This document shows positions 19,704-30,514 of a stretch of DNA of 64,000 nt, one piece after another. Both the position numbers and the translations under genes were made by a program. The DNA is from Dactylorhiza incarnata (Eukaryota > Streptophyta > Magnoliopsida > Asparagales > Orchidaceae). Under the pieces are notes generated by a model. That model was not told the DNA's origin, made no database searches, and saw only the letters and a program-made list of their open reading frames with translations. Positions within the stretch are counted from its first letter, which is position 1, and each line of letters begins with the position of its first letter. The DNA lies in the NCBI GenBank assembly GCA_033032865.1, contig JAWHQI010000013.1, forward strand, positions 1,922,001-1,986,000, written 5' to 3'.

Positions 19704-20072
19704 CTATTCAATATTTAACATTCCAAGATCAATCTTGAAAGCATTAAATTTTTCCTCATACAATGAATTTGTAAAAATATCAGCAACTTGATTGTCAGTG
19801 GGGACAAATTTAAGGAAAATATCTTTACATTCAACATGTTCTCTTATAAAATGATAACTTATCTCTATGTGCTTAGTCCTGCTATGAGAGATAGGATTCT
19901 TAGCAATAGAGATAACACTGGATGAGTCGCAATAAAGATTTGACTCACTTAGCTCGAGGTTGTAATCTTCTAACTGATGTTGTAACCACAATAGTTGTGC
20001 ACAAAAACTTCCTGCAGCAATGTATTTAGACTTAGCAGTGGATATTGCCACACTTGTCTACTTTTTGTTGCT
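19704..20072 (-). pseudogene. Element B: RNase H end of pol
   Basis: [44 protein letters not shown] and VADIFTNSLYEEKF up to LGMLNIE and a stop at 19704. It is separated from the RT part by a frame slip and stop near 20060 (KKQTTV region). Substitutions at conserved places (TNSLYE for TKPLDE) indicate decay. Confidence 0.85.
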
Positions 20073-21674
20073 TCATGGTATCAACCTCCTTCCTAGGAAT
20101 TGACAAGTGCCACTTATGCTTTTCCTATCTTCTTTGCATCCTGCAAAATCTGCATCTGAAAATCCTGTTAGTTCAAATTCATTGTTCTCAGGGTACCAAA
20201 GGCCAAGATGTAGGCTACCTTTAAGGTTTCTCAAGATCCTCTTTGTAGATGAACAGTGAGATTCCTTAGGGCATGCCTGGTGACTAGCACAAACACATGT
20301 AGCATACATAATGTCTGGTCTACTTGCAGTTAGATATAATAGGGATCCAATAATATACCTATATATGGAATCATCGAAGGCCTTGCCCTTCTCATCCTTG
20401 TCCAGAGAAATGTTGGACCCCGTGGGAGTTTTCATGGTGGAAGTAGATTCCATCCCAAATTTCTTTATAAGCTCCCTAGTGTACTTGGTCTGAGAGATGA
20501 ATATCCCATCATCAGACTGTTTCACTTGGAGGTCTAAGAAGTACTTGAGCTCTCCCATACTGCTCATCTCAAACTCCCCCTGCATAAGATTGACAAACCT
20601 TTTGCAGAGGTTGTCATCAGTAGACCCAAATATTATGTCATCGACATATATTTGGACTAGGAGACACATGCCCCTTGTTTCCCTAAGAAACAATGTACTA
20701 TCTATCTTTCCCCTCAAGAACTTGTTCTTAGTGAGAAAGCTAGACAATGTCTCACACCAAGCCCTAGGGGCTTGCTTTAGACCATAAAGAGCATTCCAAA
20801 GTAAATATACATGATTAGAGAGGGTTGGATGCACAAAACTTGATGGTTGTTCAACATATACCTCTTCCTTCAAGTCACCATTGAGGAAGGCTTATTTGAC
20901 ATCCATTTGATATATTTTGAACCCCTTGTGGGCAGCATAGGAAAGGAATAGCCTAATTGCTTCTAAACTTGCAACAGGGGCAAACGTTTGATCAAAGTAT
21001 ATTCCCTCTTCTTATCTATAGCCCTTGGCTACCAATCTAGCCTTGTTTTTGATGATTACTCCATTCTCATCCAGCTTGTTCCTGTAAATCCATTTGGTGT
21101 CAATAATATTATGTCCTTGAGGTTTTGGCACCGGCTTCCAGACCTTGCATCTTTTGAATTGAAGAAGTTCTTCTTGCATTGCTTGAATCCAAAAAGTGTC
21201 TTGGTTGGCTTCTTCAAACTTCTTGGGCTCCATTTGTGATAAGAAGCTAAAGAACAGGGCCTCATTATGAGCCCTACTTCTGGTTAGTACACCTTGGTTC
21301 TGATCTCCAATGAATTGTTCTCTTAGATGATCCCTTAGGTGTTTTGTAGCTGTAGGCAACTTGTCCTCAGCTTGATGTAATTCTTCTACTGGTTCAGTAG
21401 TATCTTCAGCACCCTGCACCTCTTCATCTTCTGGAATTGTAGCATCTGTATATGCTTTGCTACTGCTAGCTACACTTGTGATTGAAAATATGCCATTGGA
21501 GATCATACCATATCCTTTGGTGATTCCTCTTTCAGATCCACCAAAGATGACTTTAGGTCCATTCTTCACAGTTGTGTAGTCCTGTAGAAGACTCCTGGTA
21601 CCTGTCATGTGCCTTGAGCACCCACTGTCGAAGTTCCATATTTGTTTATGATTGGTACTTGAACTCACCTGCAA
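20073..21674 (-). pseudogene. Element B: protease joined in frame to reverse transcriptase; integrase missing
   Basis: The frame at 21674 starts with the protease (IWNFDSGCSRHMTG, VIFGGSERGITKGYG). After about 70 residues it passes straight into SSSKAY and the acidic pre-RT linker, where the integrase should lie between. RT follows: [29 protein letters not shown], then a stop at 21012, a second stop near 20893, and from 20873 [44 protein letters not shown] and [10 protein letters not shown]. By comparison with D about 1.2 kb (GAG-pre-integrase and integrase) is deleted without frame loss. This copy could not insert itself. Confidence 0.9.
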
Positions 21675-21889
21675 GAAGGAGTTTAGATACCCTTAGGAGC
21701 CCAAATAATTTTGGTTGCTAGGTCCTTGTTAGCATGATAAGCTGATCTCACACCTGTTGCACCCTTTGTAGGAATGCTCTTCTTTGCACTTGGCACATTG
21801 GGATTGTGCCAACAATCTATGGAAAAGTATCCCACCTTACCACAATACCAACATTCATGAATATTGTATCTCCTCTTCTGAACATTTCT

Positions 21890-22940
21890 TTAGAAAAGAG
21901 CATCAACGTGCTTATGTTCAGGAGGGGAGACAGCAACATTTTTAATGTTTCTTTCAACAATGATTTGGCTGAATGTTAACCTGTGAACAGTCTTGGCACC
22001 CTTTGTCTTAATGGCATCAACTTTCTTTGTCTTGGATGCTAGACAAGATTGGATGGCATCAGACACTAAGCAGCAGGATTTGTCTACAGAATTAGCAGCA
22101 GACAATTTCTTTGCTGGACAGAACTTGGAAGGCCTAGCTTCCTTATTATTGAATGAAGGAATTGAAGTACCAAATACAAATGGTCCAGATTGGACCATTT
22201 GAATTTCTTCATGGGGAGCCTTCATCGCACTCATTCCCGTGCCCTTTCTTCCACTATGGGGAGGAGTGTTCTCCTTCCTATAGGAGCTTCCATTCTTCCA
22301 GTTACCATACATACTGTCATGGTCATACCTGTTAGAAGGAAATAATACCTTTTGAAAGGTGGTATGCGGCTTAGCCTTATCCTTGCTCTTTTCTCCACTC
22401 CCTTCTCCTACTTCTATTTTATTGAACCCTAGTCCTCTCCTATTAGTTTGAGAGGAAAAGGTGTCAATAAATGGAAGCACAGATTTTGAGTCACTAGGCT
22501 CTTTTTTTTCAGAAGCTTCACCTCAAGGTCCTTGATGACCTTGTTCTTCAGGGAGATGGTGCTCAATTGAGCAATTGTTATCCCCTTTAGATGGCTTATT
22601 TCTCTACACATTTGAGCCACCATGGTGGGTGACTCAGTGCACTCTTTCTTATCCATCTTAAGGGAAGCAATTTCTTGGGCTTGCCTCTTGGCCAGCCTCT
22701 TGCTCTTTTTCAGAGCTTCCAAGAGAGCACCATACATGTCAATCAATTGATTGACATCTTCCTCAGATTATGAATACCTTCCACCAATTGATGAAGGTGC
22801 TTCAAATTCTGGACTTGTCTCATAAGCAGAAGAAGTGATGGAATGAATGAGAACATGTTCACTGTCAGAATTATTTTGACTGGCTTCCTCATCAGTGATG
22901 GCCATGAGGCCTAGCTAAACTTTGTCATCTTCATCCTCCT
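21890..22940 (-). pseudogene. Element B: gag C-terminal part and gag-protease linker, cut by element D
   Basis: 22746-22429 is a basic/leucine helix region (LLEALKKSKRLAKRQ, then LKDLEVK-like) that corresponds to the coiled coil at the gag end of D. 22480-21890 is the linker. Just after its stop the knuckle ECWYCGKVGYFSIDCW is seen in the next frame, with histidine changed to tyrosine. The stretch 22747-22940 is acidic (matching the SSSGTEHEALIALMA part of D), with stops. It continues at 32329 across element D. Confidence 0.75.
22936..22940. repeat. Target-site duplication of element D, left copy (CTCCT)
   Basis: CTCCT before TGTTAGAG at 22941 and again at 32324-32328 after CCCAACA. Confidence 0.92.
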
Positions 22941-24746
22941 TGTTAGAGATGGAACGTTCACCTAGAGGGGGTGGTGTTAGGTGATCTTGGTACTTTTTGA
23001 TCTATTAGTGTGAGTTATCGATATTCAAGCAATGCACAAAGTTAACACACAAATAAGTCAAACCAGACGACACGAGATCTATAGAGGTTCCTCAAGATGG
23101 GGTGTCTTGAGTAGTCCTCTTTCCCTCTACGCCTACCCAGCAATGTGCTAGGCTCGGCAAACTCCGCCAAAAGCTCCAGGCCCTCAAGACTTACACCTAG
23201 GACCCGCAAGTCCCAACAGCCTAGGCCCGTAAGCCCCTACTGCCCCCGAGCCCGCAAGCTCGACACTCAGGCCCTCAAGCCCTACAACACGGAATCGCAA
23301 GTCCGAACATCCTAGGCCCGCAAGCCCCTACTACCCCCAAGACCGCAAGCTCGACAGATCGCACCCGCAAGCACACTGCCCTGGCCCTCAAGCCTCGCAG
23401 CCCTCCAGGCCTCAAGCTAGACAATGTCGGACCCGCAAGTCCACTGCCCTGGCCCTCAAGCCTCACAGCTCTCCAGCCCTCAAGCTAGACAAATTGGCCC
23501 GCAAGCCTTACAAGAAAATACAGTAAAGAAAACTGTCTCTTCTGCCGGATGAACATAGACACCTTTATCCCGTTGAAAATCGGCTCCTTGAGATTGAAGA
23601 ATGTTCTGAATCAGATCTTGAGCGCACGATTCTTCTTCAAATCTTTTCTTAGCCAAATGAGGATTGGCTTCTTAGCAGTCGATGAAGATGACTGCTCCTT
23701 TCTTTACTCTTTCTTTCTTGCGGCGCTGGTGTTTTTCGATTTATTATGTGCGCAAGTTCTTTCTTGATTATTAACTTTTAGGGTAGCCTCATATATCCTT
23801 TTATAAGACTGCGATGCCCCCCAACGGTCTTCTAAGAAGTTTCTTTATGTGTCAGACCTCCATTCCCTTTTAGCACGTGCTGATATCTTTTTCTTTTTGG
23901 AGTATGCGCTAATTCCTCAATTCATTAAGTGTACGCGCTGATTGGACAATCAGGCGGCGGCATTAACTGCTGATAGTACGTCTGTACGATTTGAATCTGT
24001 CTCGACGATATTTCCATTGTTAAGACGAAATGGATAATATCTCGACGACAGCCCTTTGTCGATGCCATGAACTCTGGTAGACCTTCATGTCTTCTTTCTT
24101 CTGCCTATGATGCTGGCATCACAACAATACGAGACATTCTAGTGATTCTTCACATACGACGATATGTCGTTCTGACTGTGTCGTTGAGATCCTCTTTGTT
24201 GCAATATGTCGTTGTAATCATGTTGTTTACTTGACGACAATCCTTCCTTCGATATCTTTGATTCTTCTCTGCGTTCGACGATCTCGCCATGTCTCTGCGT
24301 TCAACGATCGGCATTCTTCGTTCGATGATTTTGCCATGTCTCAGCGTTCGACGATCGGCATTCTTCGTTCGACTATTTCGCCATGTCTCAGCGGTCGACG
24401 ATCAGCATTCTTCGTTCGACGATCTCGCCATGTCTCGGCGTTCGACGATCGGCATTCTTCGTTCGACGATTTCTCCATGTCTCAGCGTTCGACGATCGGC
24501 ATTCTTCGTTCGACGATTTCGCCATGTCTCAGCGATCGACGAATACTTTGCTTCCCAGCGGCTGCTGCTCTGCCCGTCATTCTGACGACAAGCACGCATT
24601 GTCGACGATATCGCATGTTCTTCTCGACGATGTGTACTTATATTTTCCTGAGATTATGAACTAGATGTACGATCAAATACAAAGTGAAGTGCTCTTGAAA
24701 TGATGACTTCTTCAAATCAGGAATCATGTGGGCAAGATTCCCAACA
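22941..24746 (-). mobile_element. Element D: 3' LTR
   Basis: 1806 bases, from TGTTAGAGATGGAACGTTC to GATTCCCAACA. Matches 30515-32323. Features: AGAGGGGGTGGTG near the primer-site end; a region (23160-23510) dense in repeated CCCGCAAGC, CCCTCAAGC and CAGCCT words; TATA box TATAAAAGG (minus) at 23797-23805; TCGACG motifs from 24000; and a 47-base tandem repeat at 24289-24540. Confidence 0.93.
24289..24540. repeat. Element D 3' LTR: five tandem 47-base units with TTCGACGA and TCTCAGCG
   Basis: Unit: CATGTCTCAGCGTTCGACGA then TCGGCATTCTTCGTTCGACG then ATTTCGC. Five units plus part of a sixth, 1-5 differences each. Every unit has two TTCGACGA and one TCTCAGCG. Because 47 is not a multiple of 3 and the units lack stops in several frames, three overlapping open frames appear here; they are repeat translation, not genes. 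Confidence 0.92.
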
Positions 24747-24765
24747 ATCTCCCCCTATTTAAAGA
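24747..24765 (-). other. Element D: polypurine tract
   Basis: Minus strand TTCTTTAAATAGGGGGAGATT directly before the LTR start TGTTGGGAATC. Only about 340 bases (24766-25105) lie between it and the pol stop. They hold several CTCCCCCT purine-rich tracts on the minus strand and no ORF3. Confidence 0.85.
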
Positions 24766-25105
24766 AGTCAGAATCTCAATTCAAGCCTACTTTCACTTGA
24801 CATTAAATATCATAATCTTAGATGAAACTGTTTAAAATATTTAACTTATCTTTTGCAGAACTCTTGGAGTACATCAAGTTTGTAGCTCCCCCTCGATTTG
24901 ATGCCTCTTCCTTGCCCCCCTGCCTTTAAAGTCTTATTGAGCACTACTTGAGCACCATTTCTCCCCCTTTCTGACTTCTTGCCTTCTACTTTTCTAACCA
25001 AGGAGTAGGAGAAGCTCCCCCTTGCTCAGGCATGATTCTTCAAGGTCCTGTGAGATTTTCTGACCACTCATCTAGAAAGGCATTAGTAAATAGTAAAGTT
25101 GAGGG

Positions 25106-26053
25106 TTACTCTAAGTTTAACATTCCCAATTGGAATTTGAAAAAGTTAAACTTAGCTTCATCTAGGGGCTTTGTGAATATATCAGCCACTTGTTTGTCTG
25201 TTGGGACAAATTCAAGGGTGATATCTTCATTTTCCACATGCTCCCTGATGAAGTGATACCTGATCTCAATATGCTTAGTCCTGCTGTGAGATACAGGGTT
25301 CTTAGCAATTGAGATGGCAATTGAAGAGTCACAAAACAGGGGTGTTTTGGTCATCTTTAGATTGTAGTCTTCAAGTTGATGTTGAATCCATAGCAGTTGG
25401 GCACAGCAGCTGCCAGCAGAGATATACTCTGATTCTGCTGTCGAGATTGCCACAGTGGTCTGCTTCTTACTGCTCCAGGAAATCAGTCTTCCACCAAGGA
25501 ATTGGAATGTCCCTGAGGTACTCTTTCTATCTTCCTTGCACCCTGCATAATCTGCATCTGAATAACCAGTCAGTTCACACTCATTGTTCCTAGGGTACCA
25601 TAGGCCAAGATTTGATGTACCCTTTAGGTATCTTAAGATTCTCTTGACAGATACATAGTGAGATTCCTTAGGATTCACCTGATATCTAGCACAGACACAT
25701 GTAGCAAACATTATGTCAGGCCTACTTGCAGTTAGATAGAGCAAAGATCCAATCATGCATATGTACTTGGTTTCATCAAAGGGTATGCCCTTCTCATCCT
25801 TGTCCAGAGACACATTGGTTCCCATTGGAGTTTTCATTGAAGAAGCACTCTCCAATCCAAATTTCTTGACTAGCTCCCTAGTGAATTTGGTCTGAGAGTT
25901 GAAAATCCCATCTTCAGATTATTTCACTTGGAGACCTAGGAAGTATTTGAGCTCACCTATACTGCTCATCTCAAACTTTCCCTGCATCAAGTTGGCAAAC
26001 TTTTTGAAGAGATTGTTATCTGTAGAACCAAAGATGATGTCATCTACATAGAT
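25106..26053 (-). pseudogene. Element D: end of reverse transcriptase and RNase H
   Basis: 25855-25106 is open for 249 codons: [92 protein letters not shown] and the end LGMLNLE. 26053-25856 holds the RT catalytic IYVDDIIFG, with a TAG replacing the Q two codons before the Y, and a TAA after LGLQVK. RNase H is complete in this copy. Confidence 0.92.
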
Positions 26054-26659
26054 CTATACTAGCAAGATCTTGCCCTTCACTTCCCTTAGGAACAATGTCT
26101 TATCAATCTTTCCCCTTGAGAACTTGTTCTCAATTAGAAATCTTGACAGAGTCTCATACCAGGCCCTATGTGCCTGCTTTAAGCCATAAAGTTCTTTTCT
26201 AAGAAAGTAAACATAATCAGGATGAGTGGAGTTAACAAAACCTGAAGGCTGCTCTACATATACTTCCTCTTTGAGGTCACCATTTAGAAAGGCTGACATC
26301 ACATCCATTTGGTAGACCTTGAAACCTTTGTATGCTGCATAGGCGAGGAACAGTCTTATTTCTTCCAGTCTAGCTACTAGAGCGAATGTCTGATGAAAAT
26401 CTATCCCCTCCTCTTGTCTGTAGCCTTTTGCCACAAATCTTGCTTTATTCTTGGTCATGATTCCATTTTCATCCAATTTGTTCCTGTAGACCCATTTGGT
26501 TCCTATGATGTTGTGTCCTTGGGGTCTTGGAACCAATTTCCACACTTTGCATCTTTTAAATTGATTCAGTTCCTCCTGCATTGCAGCAATCCAAAATGGA
26601 TCCTGATTTGCTTCCTCAAATTTCTTGGGTTCAATTTGAGAGAGAAAACTCAGGTACAA
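26054..26659 (-). pseudogene. Element D: reverse transcriptase, front part
   Basis: [73 protein letters not shown] and [20 protein letters not shown]. The frame slips by one base against the upstream linker near 26655. The residue changes (K to M in MDVK, P to H in QAPRAW) suggest a dead enzyme. Confidence 0.9.
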
Positions 26660-27009
26660 TGCTTATTTGCAGCTCTACTCTTTGTCAGAACCCCTTGGTT
26701 GACATTTCCTATTATATGCTCTTGGGGATGATCTCTTACTTGTCTTAAGGCAGTTGGAAGTGGTCTGGGTATTTCTGCAGGAGCTACTTCTGCAGGCCGC
26801 AATTCTTCTGCCATTTCTGTATCTTCTGCAGGTTCTACCTCTATTTCAACCATCACTAGCTGATTCTTGTTGTTGAATGAGGTGTCAACATTGTCTTCAA
26901 TGGATAGCTTTTCTAATCTTTCCACTGTACCTACATTCACTAGAGAACTAGACCAGCCCTTATGGATAAGGCTAGTCTCATCAAATACAACATGAACAGA
27001 TTCTTCCAC
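26660..27009 (-). pseudogene. Element D: linker between integrase and reverse transcriptase
   Basis: Starts at EESVHVVFDETSL, the conserved end of the integrase C-terminal region, then runs through an acidic variable part (EVEPAEDTEMAEELRP) to RDHPQEHIIGNVNQGVLT, the conserved entry to the RT. The part of the integrase tail upstream (27010-27132) is in frame apart from a TGA at the end of IFGSK. Confidence 0.85.
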
Positions 27010-27132
27010 TGTTTGGGTATTGAGGTTGTATACTCTGTATGCCCGGCTGTAGGAGCTGTATCCAACAAATATACCTTCACATCTTTTCTCAGCAAACTTA
27101 GTTAGTTTGGATTTCCCATTATTAAGGACATA

Positions 27133-27642
27133 TCATTTGCTACCAAAGATCCTAAAGTAGGATAGAGTTGGTTTTCTGCCCTTCATTAGCTCATAGGGAG
27201 TTTTCTTGTGGTTTTTGATGATAGAGGCCCTATTTATCACGTAACAAGCAGTGTTGATAGCCTCTGCCGAGAAGTATTCTAGTAATGAGGAGTCACTTAG
27301 CATTGTCCTGCTAGCCTCTATCAAGGTTCTGTTCTTCCTTTCAGCAACCCCATTCTGTTGAGGAGTTCTGGGGGAGGAGAATTCTTGGGAGATACCTAGG
27401 TCTTGGCAGAATTCTGTCATGGCCCCGGACTGAAATTCTGTCCCATGGTCACTTTTGAATTTGACCACAGTACAGCTCATCTCATTCTGGATCTGCCTGA
27501 CAAAATTCTTCAAGATATCGAGGGTAGCTGATTTCTTTTTGAGGAAGAATACCCAAGTTAACCTTGAGTAGTCATCAACAACTACAAGGGTGTATGCCTT
27601 CCCTCCTAAGCTATGAACTGACATAGAACCAAATAAATCCAT
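27133..27642 (-). pseudogene. Element D: integrase catalytic core
   Basis: MDLFGSMSVHSLGGKAYT carries the first D, KSDHGTEFQ the second D, and [19 protein letters not shown] the E. It ends at YFRIFGSK with a TGA where other copies have FGCK. A TAG replaces Q between QLGK and TR upstream and cuts it from the protease part at 27706. Confidence 0.92.
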
Positions 27643-27705
27643 GTGCAGTAAAAATAAGCACCTTGTGGACTCTTTGTTAGAGATGCTTTTAAAGCTAGTC
27701 CTAGT

Positions 27706-28272
27706 CTACTTTCCAAGTTGGCAGGCTTGACAAGGACCATCTTTGATGCACTTAATGTCAGGTCCATTTCTGACCAGGTTTTGTGAGAAAAGCTTGCCTA
27801 TTGTCTTATAGTTGATGTGTGCAAGTCTCTTGTGCCATTGTACACATAGAGCCTCTTTGCCATCAGCTATAAGACATATGGGCATGGAAGAATTTGTATT
27901 AAGGAAATTTAAGCAATAAATGTTCCCACTTCGAGTGCCAGTTAAGGTAGTCTCAGAATTTGAGGACTTCTTAATTAGACACTTGTCCTTGTGGAAAATA
28001 ATAACGAAGCCTAGATCACAAAGCTGACTTATGCTTATGAGGTTGTGTCTCAACCCCTCCACATAAGCTACCTTTGTGATGGTAACTAACCCATTAGTTA
28101 CGCTGCCGTAGCCCCTGGTCACTCCCTTTTCTGAACCTCCAAAGATAACAGTCGGTCCATTCTCCACAGGGATGAATTCTTTCAAATACTTTCTGACTCC
28201 AGTCATATGCCTGGAGCAGCCACTGTCCAAATACCAAATTGGAGATTGGTTGACATTTGGATCTACCTGCAA
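27706..28272 (-). pseudogene. Element D: protease and GAG-pre-integrase
   Basis: SPIWYLDSGCSRHMTG, VIFGGSEKGVTRGYG and GLRHNLISISQLCDLGF, then the zinc region QWHKRLAHINYKTIGKL and CQACQLGK, followed by the TAG. The complete protease gives the best local model for what is missing from element B. Confidence 0.92.
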
Positions 28273-28362
28273 AACAAATCACTTCCCCTCAGGGAACCAA
28301 TAGGGATCGGGTCCTTAGTTTTTGTTAGGGTAATAGAATGGAATCGCAAACCTTGGAGGATT

Positions 28363-28689
28363 CTACACTCTCATTGCATTGAGCCTAGTTGGGTTGAACC
28401 AACAGTCCAATGCAAAGTGGCCTACTTTCCAGCAGCACCAAAATTCATATCTATTATATCTTCTCTTCTGCTTCATCACTTGAGTAGGATGACAGTGCTG
28501 ATGAGCAGGAGAGAAGGCTTCTTGTCTAACAGATCTAGGGTGAACCTCATGTGTGTGTGCCGGGGGAGGAATTGGCTTCACCACTCTTTGGTTCACCTTC
28601 TTGGGAGCAGGATTTGTAGGAACATCCTTTCCCATTCTCTTGTCTGATGTTGCTGCAGGTCTGTGGGCTGAAGGACTTGCTAACAGCAC
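28363..28689 (-). pseudogene. Element D: gag-protease linker with zinc-knuckle remnant
   Basis: Basic, proline- and histidine-rich, ending in YEFWCCWKVGHFALDCWFNP, a C-x4-H-x4-C stretch whose first cysteine is replaced (FW for CW), so the second knuckle is incomplete. The corresponding knuckle in C is intact, and in B histidine is lost. Confidence 0.75.
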
Positions 28690-28742
28690 CTTCTTGTAAG
28701 AGGGTCAAGCTTCAGAATTTTTGCCCATGACTAGCTCCTGAT

Positions 28743-30419
28743 TCAAACTGATACAAGCTCTGAACTGTCCAGAGAAGGTGTCAGTTGTTGCAGGATAGTT
28801 TTGGGCATTGAGAGGCTGGAAGCAAGTTTCTTCTCAGCCAACAACATCTCCTCAAGGTCCCTAATGGCCTTGTTTTTCTGTCCTAACTCATCGTTCTTAA
28901 GCCTTATGGCTTCCTTAAGCTTGTCCACATCTTTGCTCATAGAAGTTAGCTTCCCAGCTGTCTCCTGGAGCTTGGATTGGACAGGCTTCAAGGATTCTAA
29001 CTCCTTGGTTTGCACCTTGAGGAGTTTCTTACTGTTTTTGAAGGCTTTCCATAAGGCTTTATATTGCCTTATTAGTTCAGATTCAACTTCATACTGAGAT
29101 CTTGGGTCTGTGCTGTTGGCAGCAGACACCTCCTCATCATCATGCAAAGAATCTACCACTGATCCAGAATCAGAGGCAGATAGAGAAGTTATGTGTTTTA
29201 CCTTTCCAGGAGAGTTGTCATCCTGGTTACCTTCATTGATGGCCATCAGTGCAATAAGTGCTTCATGCTCAGTCCCAGAGGAGCTTGACTCAGAGTCACT
29301 TAATGTTTTGGTCTTCTTTGCCACGAACCCCTTTTCAGAGGTTCTCTTGCTCCTAGAGCTTCTTCTCTCTTCGGGGTTCCTTGACTCCTTTTTCTTGGAG
29401 GGGCAGTCTGCAGCCATGTGACCTATTTTTCTGCAAGAATAGCAAACAGTATTATTTAAATCATATTTACGTGAGTTGGATTTATACCTGTCCTCCCTGG
29501 GATCCCTGGATCTGTCCCGATGGTCAGATCTTCTGGAGCTTGAGGAGGAGCTTCTGTTGTTGTCCCTCCTCCTTCTGTGTAGCAGTTTTATGAATTGTTT
29601 TGAAAGGAGGGCCACCTCTCTATCAGTATCATCAGAGTCAGAGGAGCTGGCTTTTGATTCCTCACTGTTCTCAGTTCTATTTTGAGAAGCAGAGGTCTTG
29701 CCCTTGAATCTTCTGGTGCTCTCTGTTTTTAGAGCCACCGATCTTTCTCTTGAGCTCACCTTTGAGCTTTCTTCTTCTTCAGCCTTCCTTGTATTAAGCT
29801 GAAGTTCATGAGACAACAACTTCCCATATAGGTTCTTGGGCTCCATGTTGGCCAGTTGGCCCATCTCTCTGATGGCACATATCTTGATGTCCCATTCCTT
29901 TGTGAGGGATCTGAGAAATTTGTCATTTAGATCCGAGTTTGTGAACTCTCTGTCGTAGTTTCTCAGTCCATTCACGATCTTGAAAAATCTCTCATAGCAG
30001 TTGGAGATTGTTTCATTCTTTCCTTGTTTGAAGGCTTCATATTCCTGGTTGAGGAGAGATTTCCTGTCATCCCTTACCTCTTCAGTACCCTCCATGTATA
30101 CGATCAAGGAGTCCCACATATCCTTGGCCGTTTTGCAGTGAATTAGATTTTGGAGGGTTGAGTCATCTATGACACTTACGATGACGTTTTGTGCCCTCTT
30201 GCCTAGACCTGCCAGGGCCATCTCATCCTTGGTCATGTCTTCATATTTCTTTATCACCTGCCTAGTTTGATCAATAGTGGAGGCAGTGGTAGGGATGAAG
30301 GGACCCTGCTTAATTGTCAGGTAGATTCTTGGGTCAGCTACCTCCATGAAGAGTCTTACTCTTTCCTTCCAAATAGGGAAATTCTCTTTTGTGCAGATGG
30401 GTAGCTTCATGGCTCTCAT
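28743..30419 (-). CDS. Element D: gag, intact 558-codon frame
   Basis: ATG at 30419 (MRAMKLPICTKENF). Order: copia gag core (IWKERVRLFMEV, AKDMWDSLIVYMEGTEE, YERFFKIVNGLRNYD), an arginine/serine-rich stretch (RRRRDNNRSSSSSSRRSDHR) near residue 290, the zinc knuckle CYSCRKIGHMAADCPSK near residue 330, an acidic serine-rich part, and a C-terminal predicted coiled coil (LESLKPVQSKLQETAGKL). Gag packages the element RNA. No stop in 1.7 kb while pol of the same copy has at least four. The equivalent in B is at 32329-33598. Confidence 0.92.
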   Translation of the reverse strand: MRAMKLPICTKENFPIWKERVRLFMEVADPRIYLTIKQGPFIPTTASTIDQTRQVIKKYEDMTKDEMALAGLGKRAQNVIVSVIDDSTLQNLIHCKTAKDMWDSLIVYMEGTEEVRDDRKSLLNQEYEAFKQGKNETISNCYERFFKIVNGLRNYDREFTNSDLNDKFLRSLTKEWDIKICAIREMGQLANMEPKNLYGKLLSHELQLNTRKAEEEESSKVSSRERSVALKTESTRRFKGKTSASQNRTENSEESKASSSDSDDTDREVALLSKQFIKLLHRRRRDNNRSSSSSSRRSDHRDRSRDPREDRYKSNSRKYDLNNTVCYSCRKIGHMAADCPSKKKESRNPEERRSSRSKRTSEKGFVAKKTKTLSDSESSSSGTEHEALIALMAINEGNQDDNSPGKVKHITSLSASDSGSVVDSLHDDEEVSAANSTDPRSQYEVESELIRQYKALWKAFKNSKKLLKVQTKELESLKPVQSKLQETAGKLTSMSKDVDKLKEAIRLKNDELGQKNKAIRDLEEMLLAEKKLASSLSMPKTILQQLTPSLDSSELVSV

Positions 30420-30490
30420 TTTGCGATTCAGATCTCCACCGGCCTTCGTGAGTCGTTCCTAATCTAGATCGGACTGTTAAGTCTCCTTTT

Positions 30491-30514
30491 GATCAACCTC
30501 GCATTGATACCACT
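30491..30514 (-). other. Element D: primer binding site, diverged
   Basis: Minus strand AGTGGTATCAATGCGAGG next to the LTR. Compared with TGGTATCAGAG of the neighbours it has AATG in place of GAG, so the match to initiator tRNA is short. Confidence 0.7.

Noticed and set aside
24289..24540. Regular repeat array that could suggest CRISPR
   Set aside because: Units are contiguous with no unique spacers, no cas genes, and the setting is a plant retrotransposon LTR.
24231..24664. Three overlapping open frames of about 95-140 codons in the LTR of D
   Set aside because: They are translations of the 47-base tandem repeat in different frames; there is no domain and the partner LTR has broken versions.
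29480..29600. Arginine/serine stretch in gag of D as a captured host splicing-factor domain
   Set aside because: The stretch is short, and basic runs beside the zinc knuckle are common in gag; no further similarity to an SR protein is visible.
28801..29685. Plus-strand frames opposite gag of D
   Set aside because: Serine/leucine-rich shadows of the arginine/glutamate-rich gag frame.
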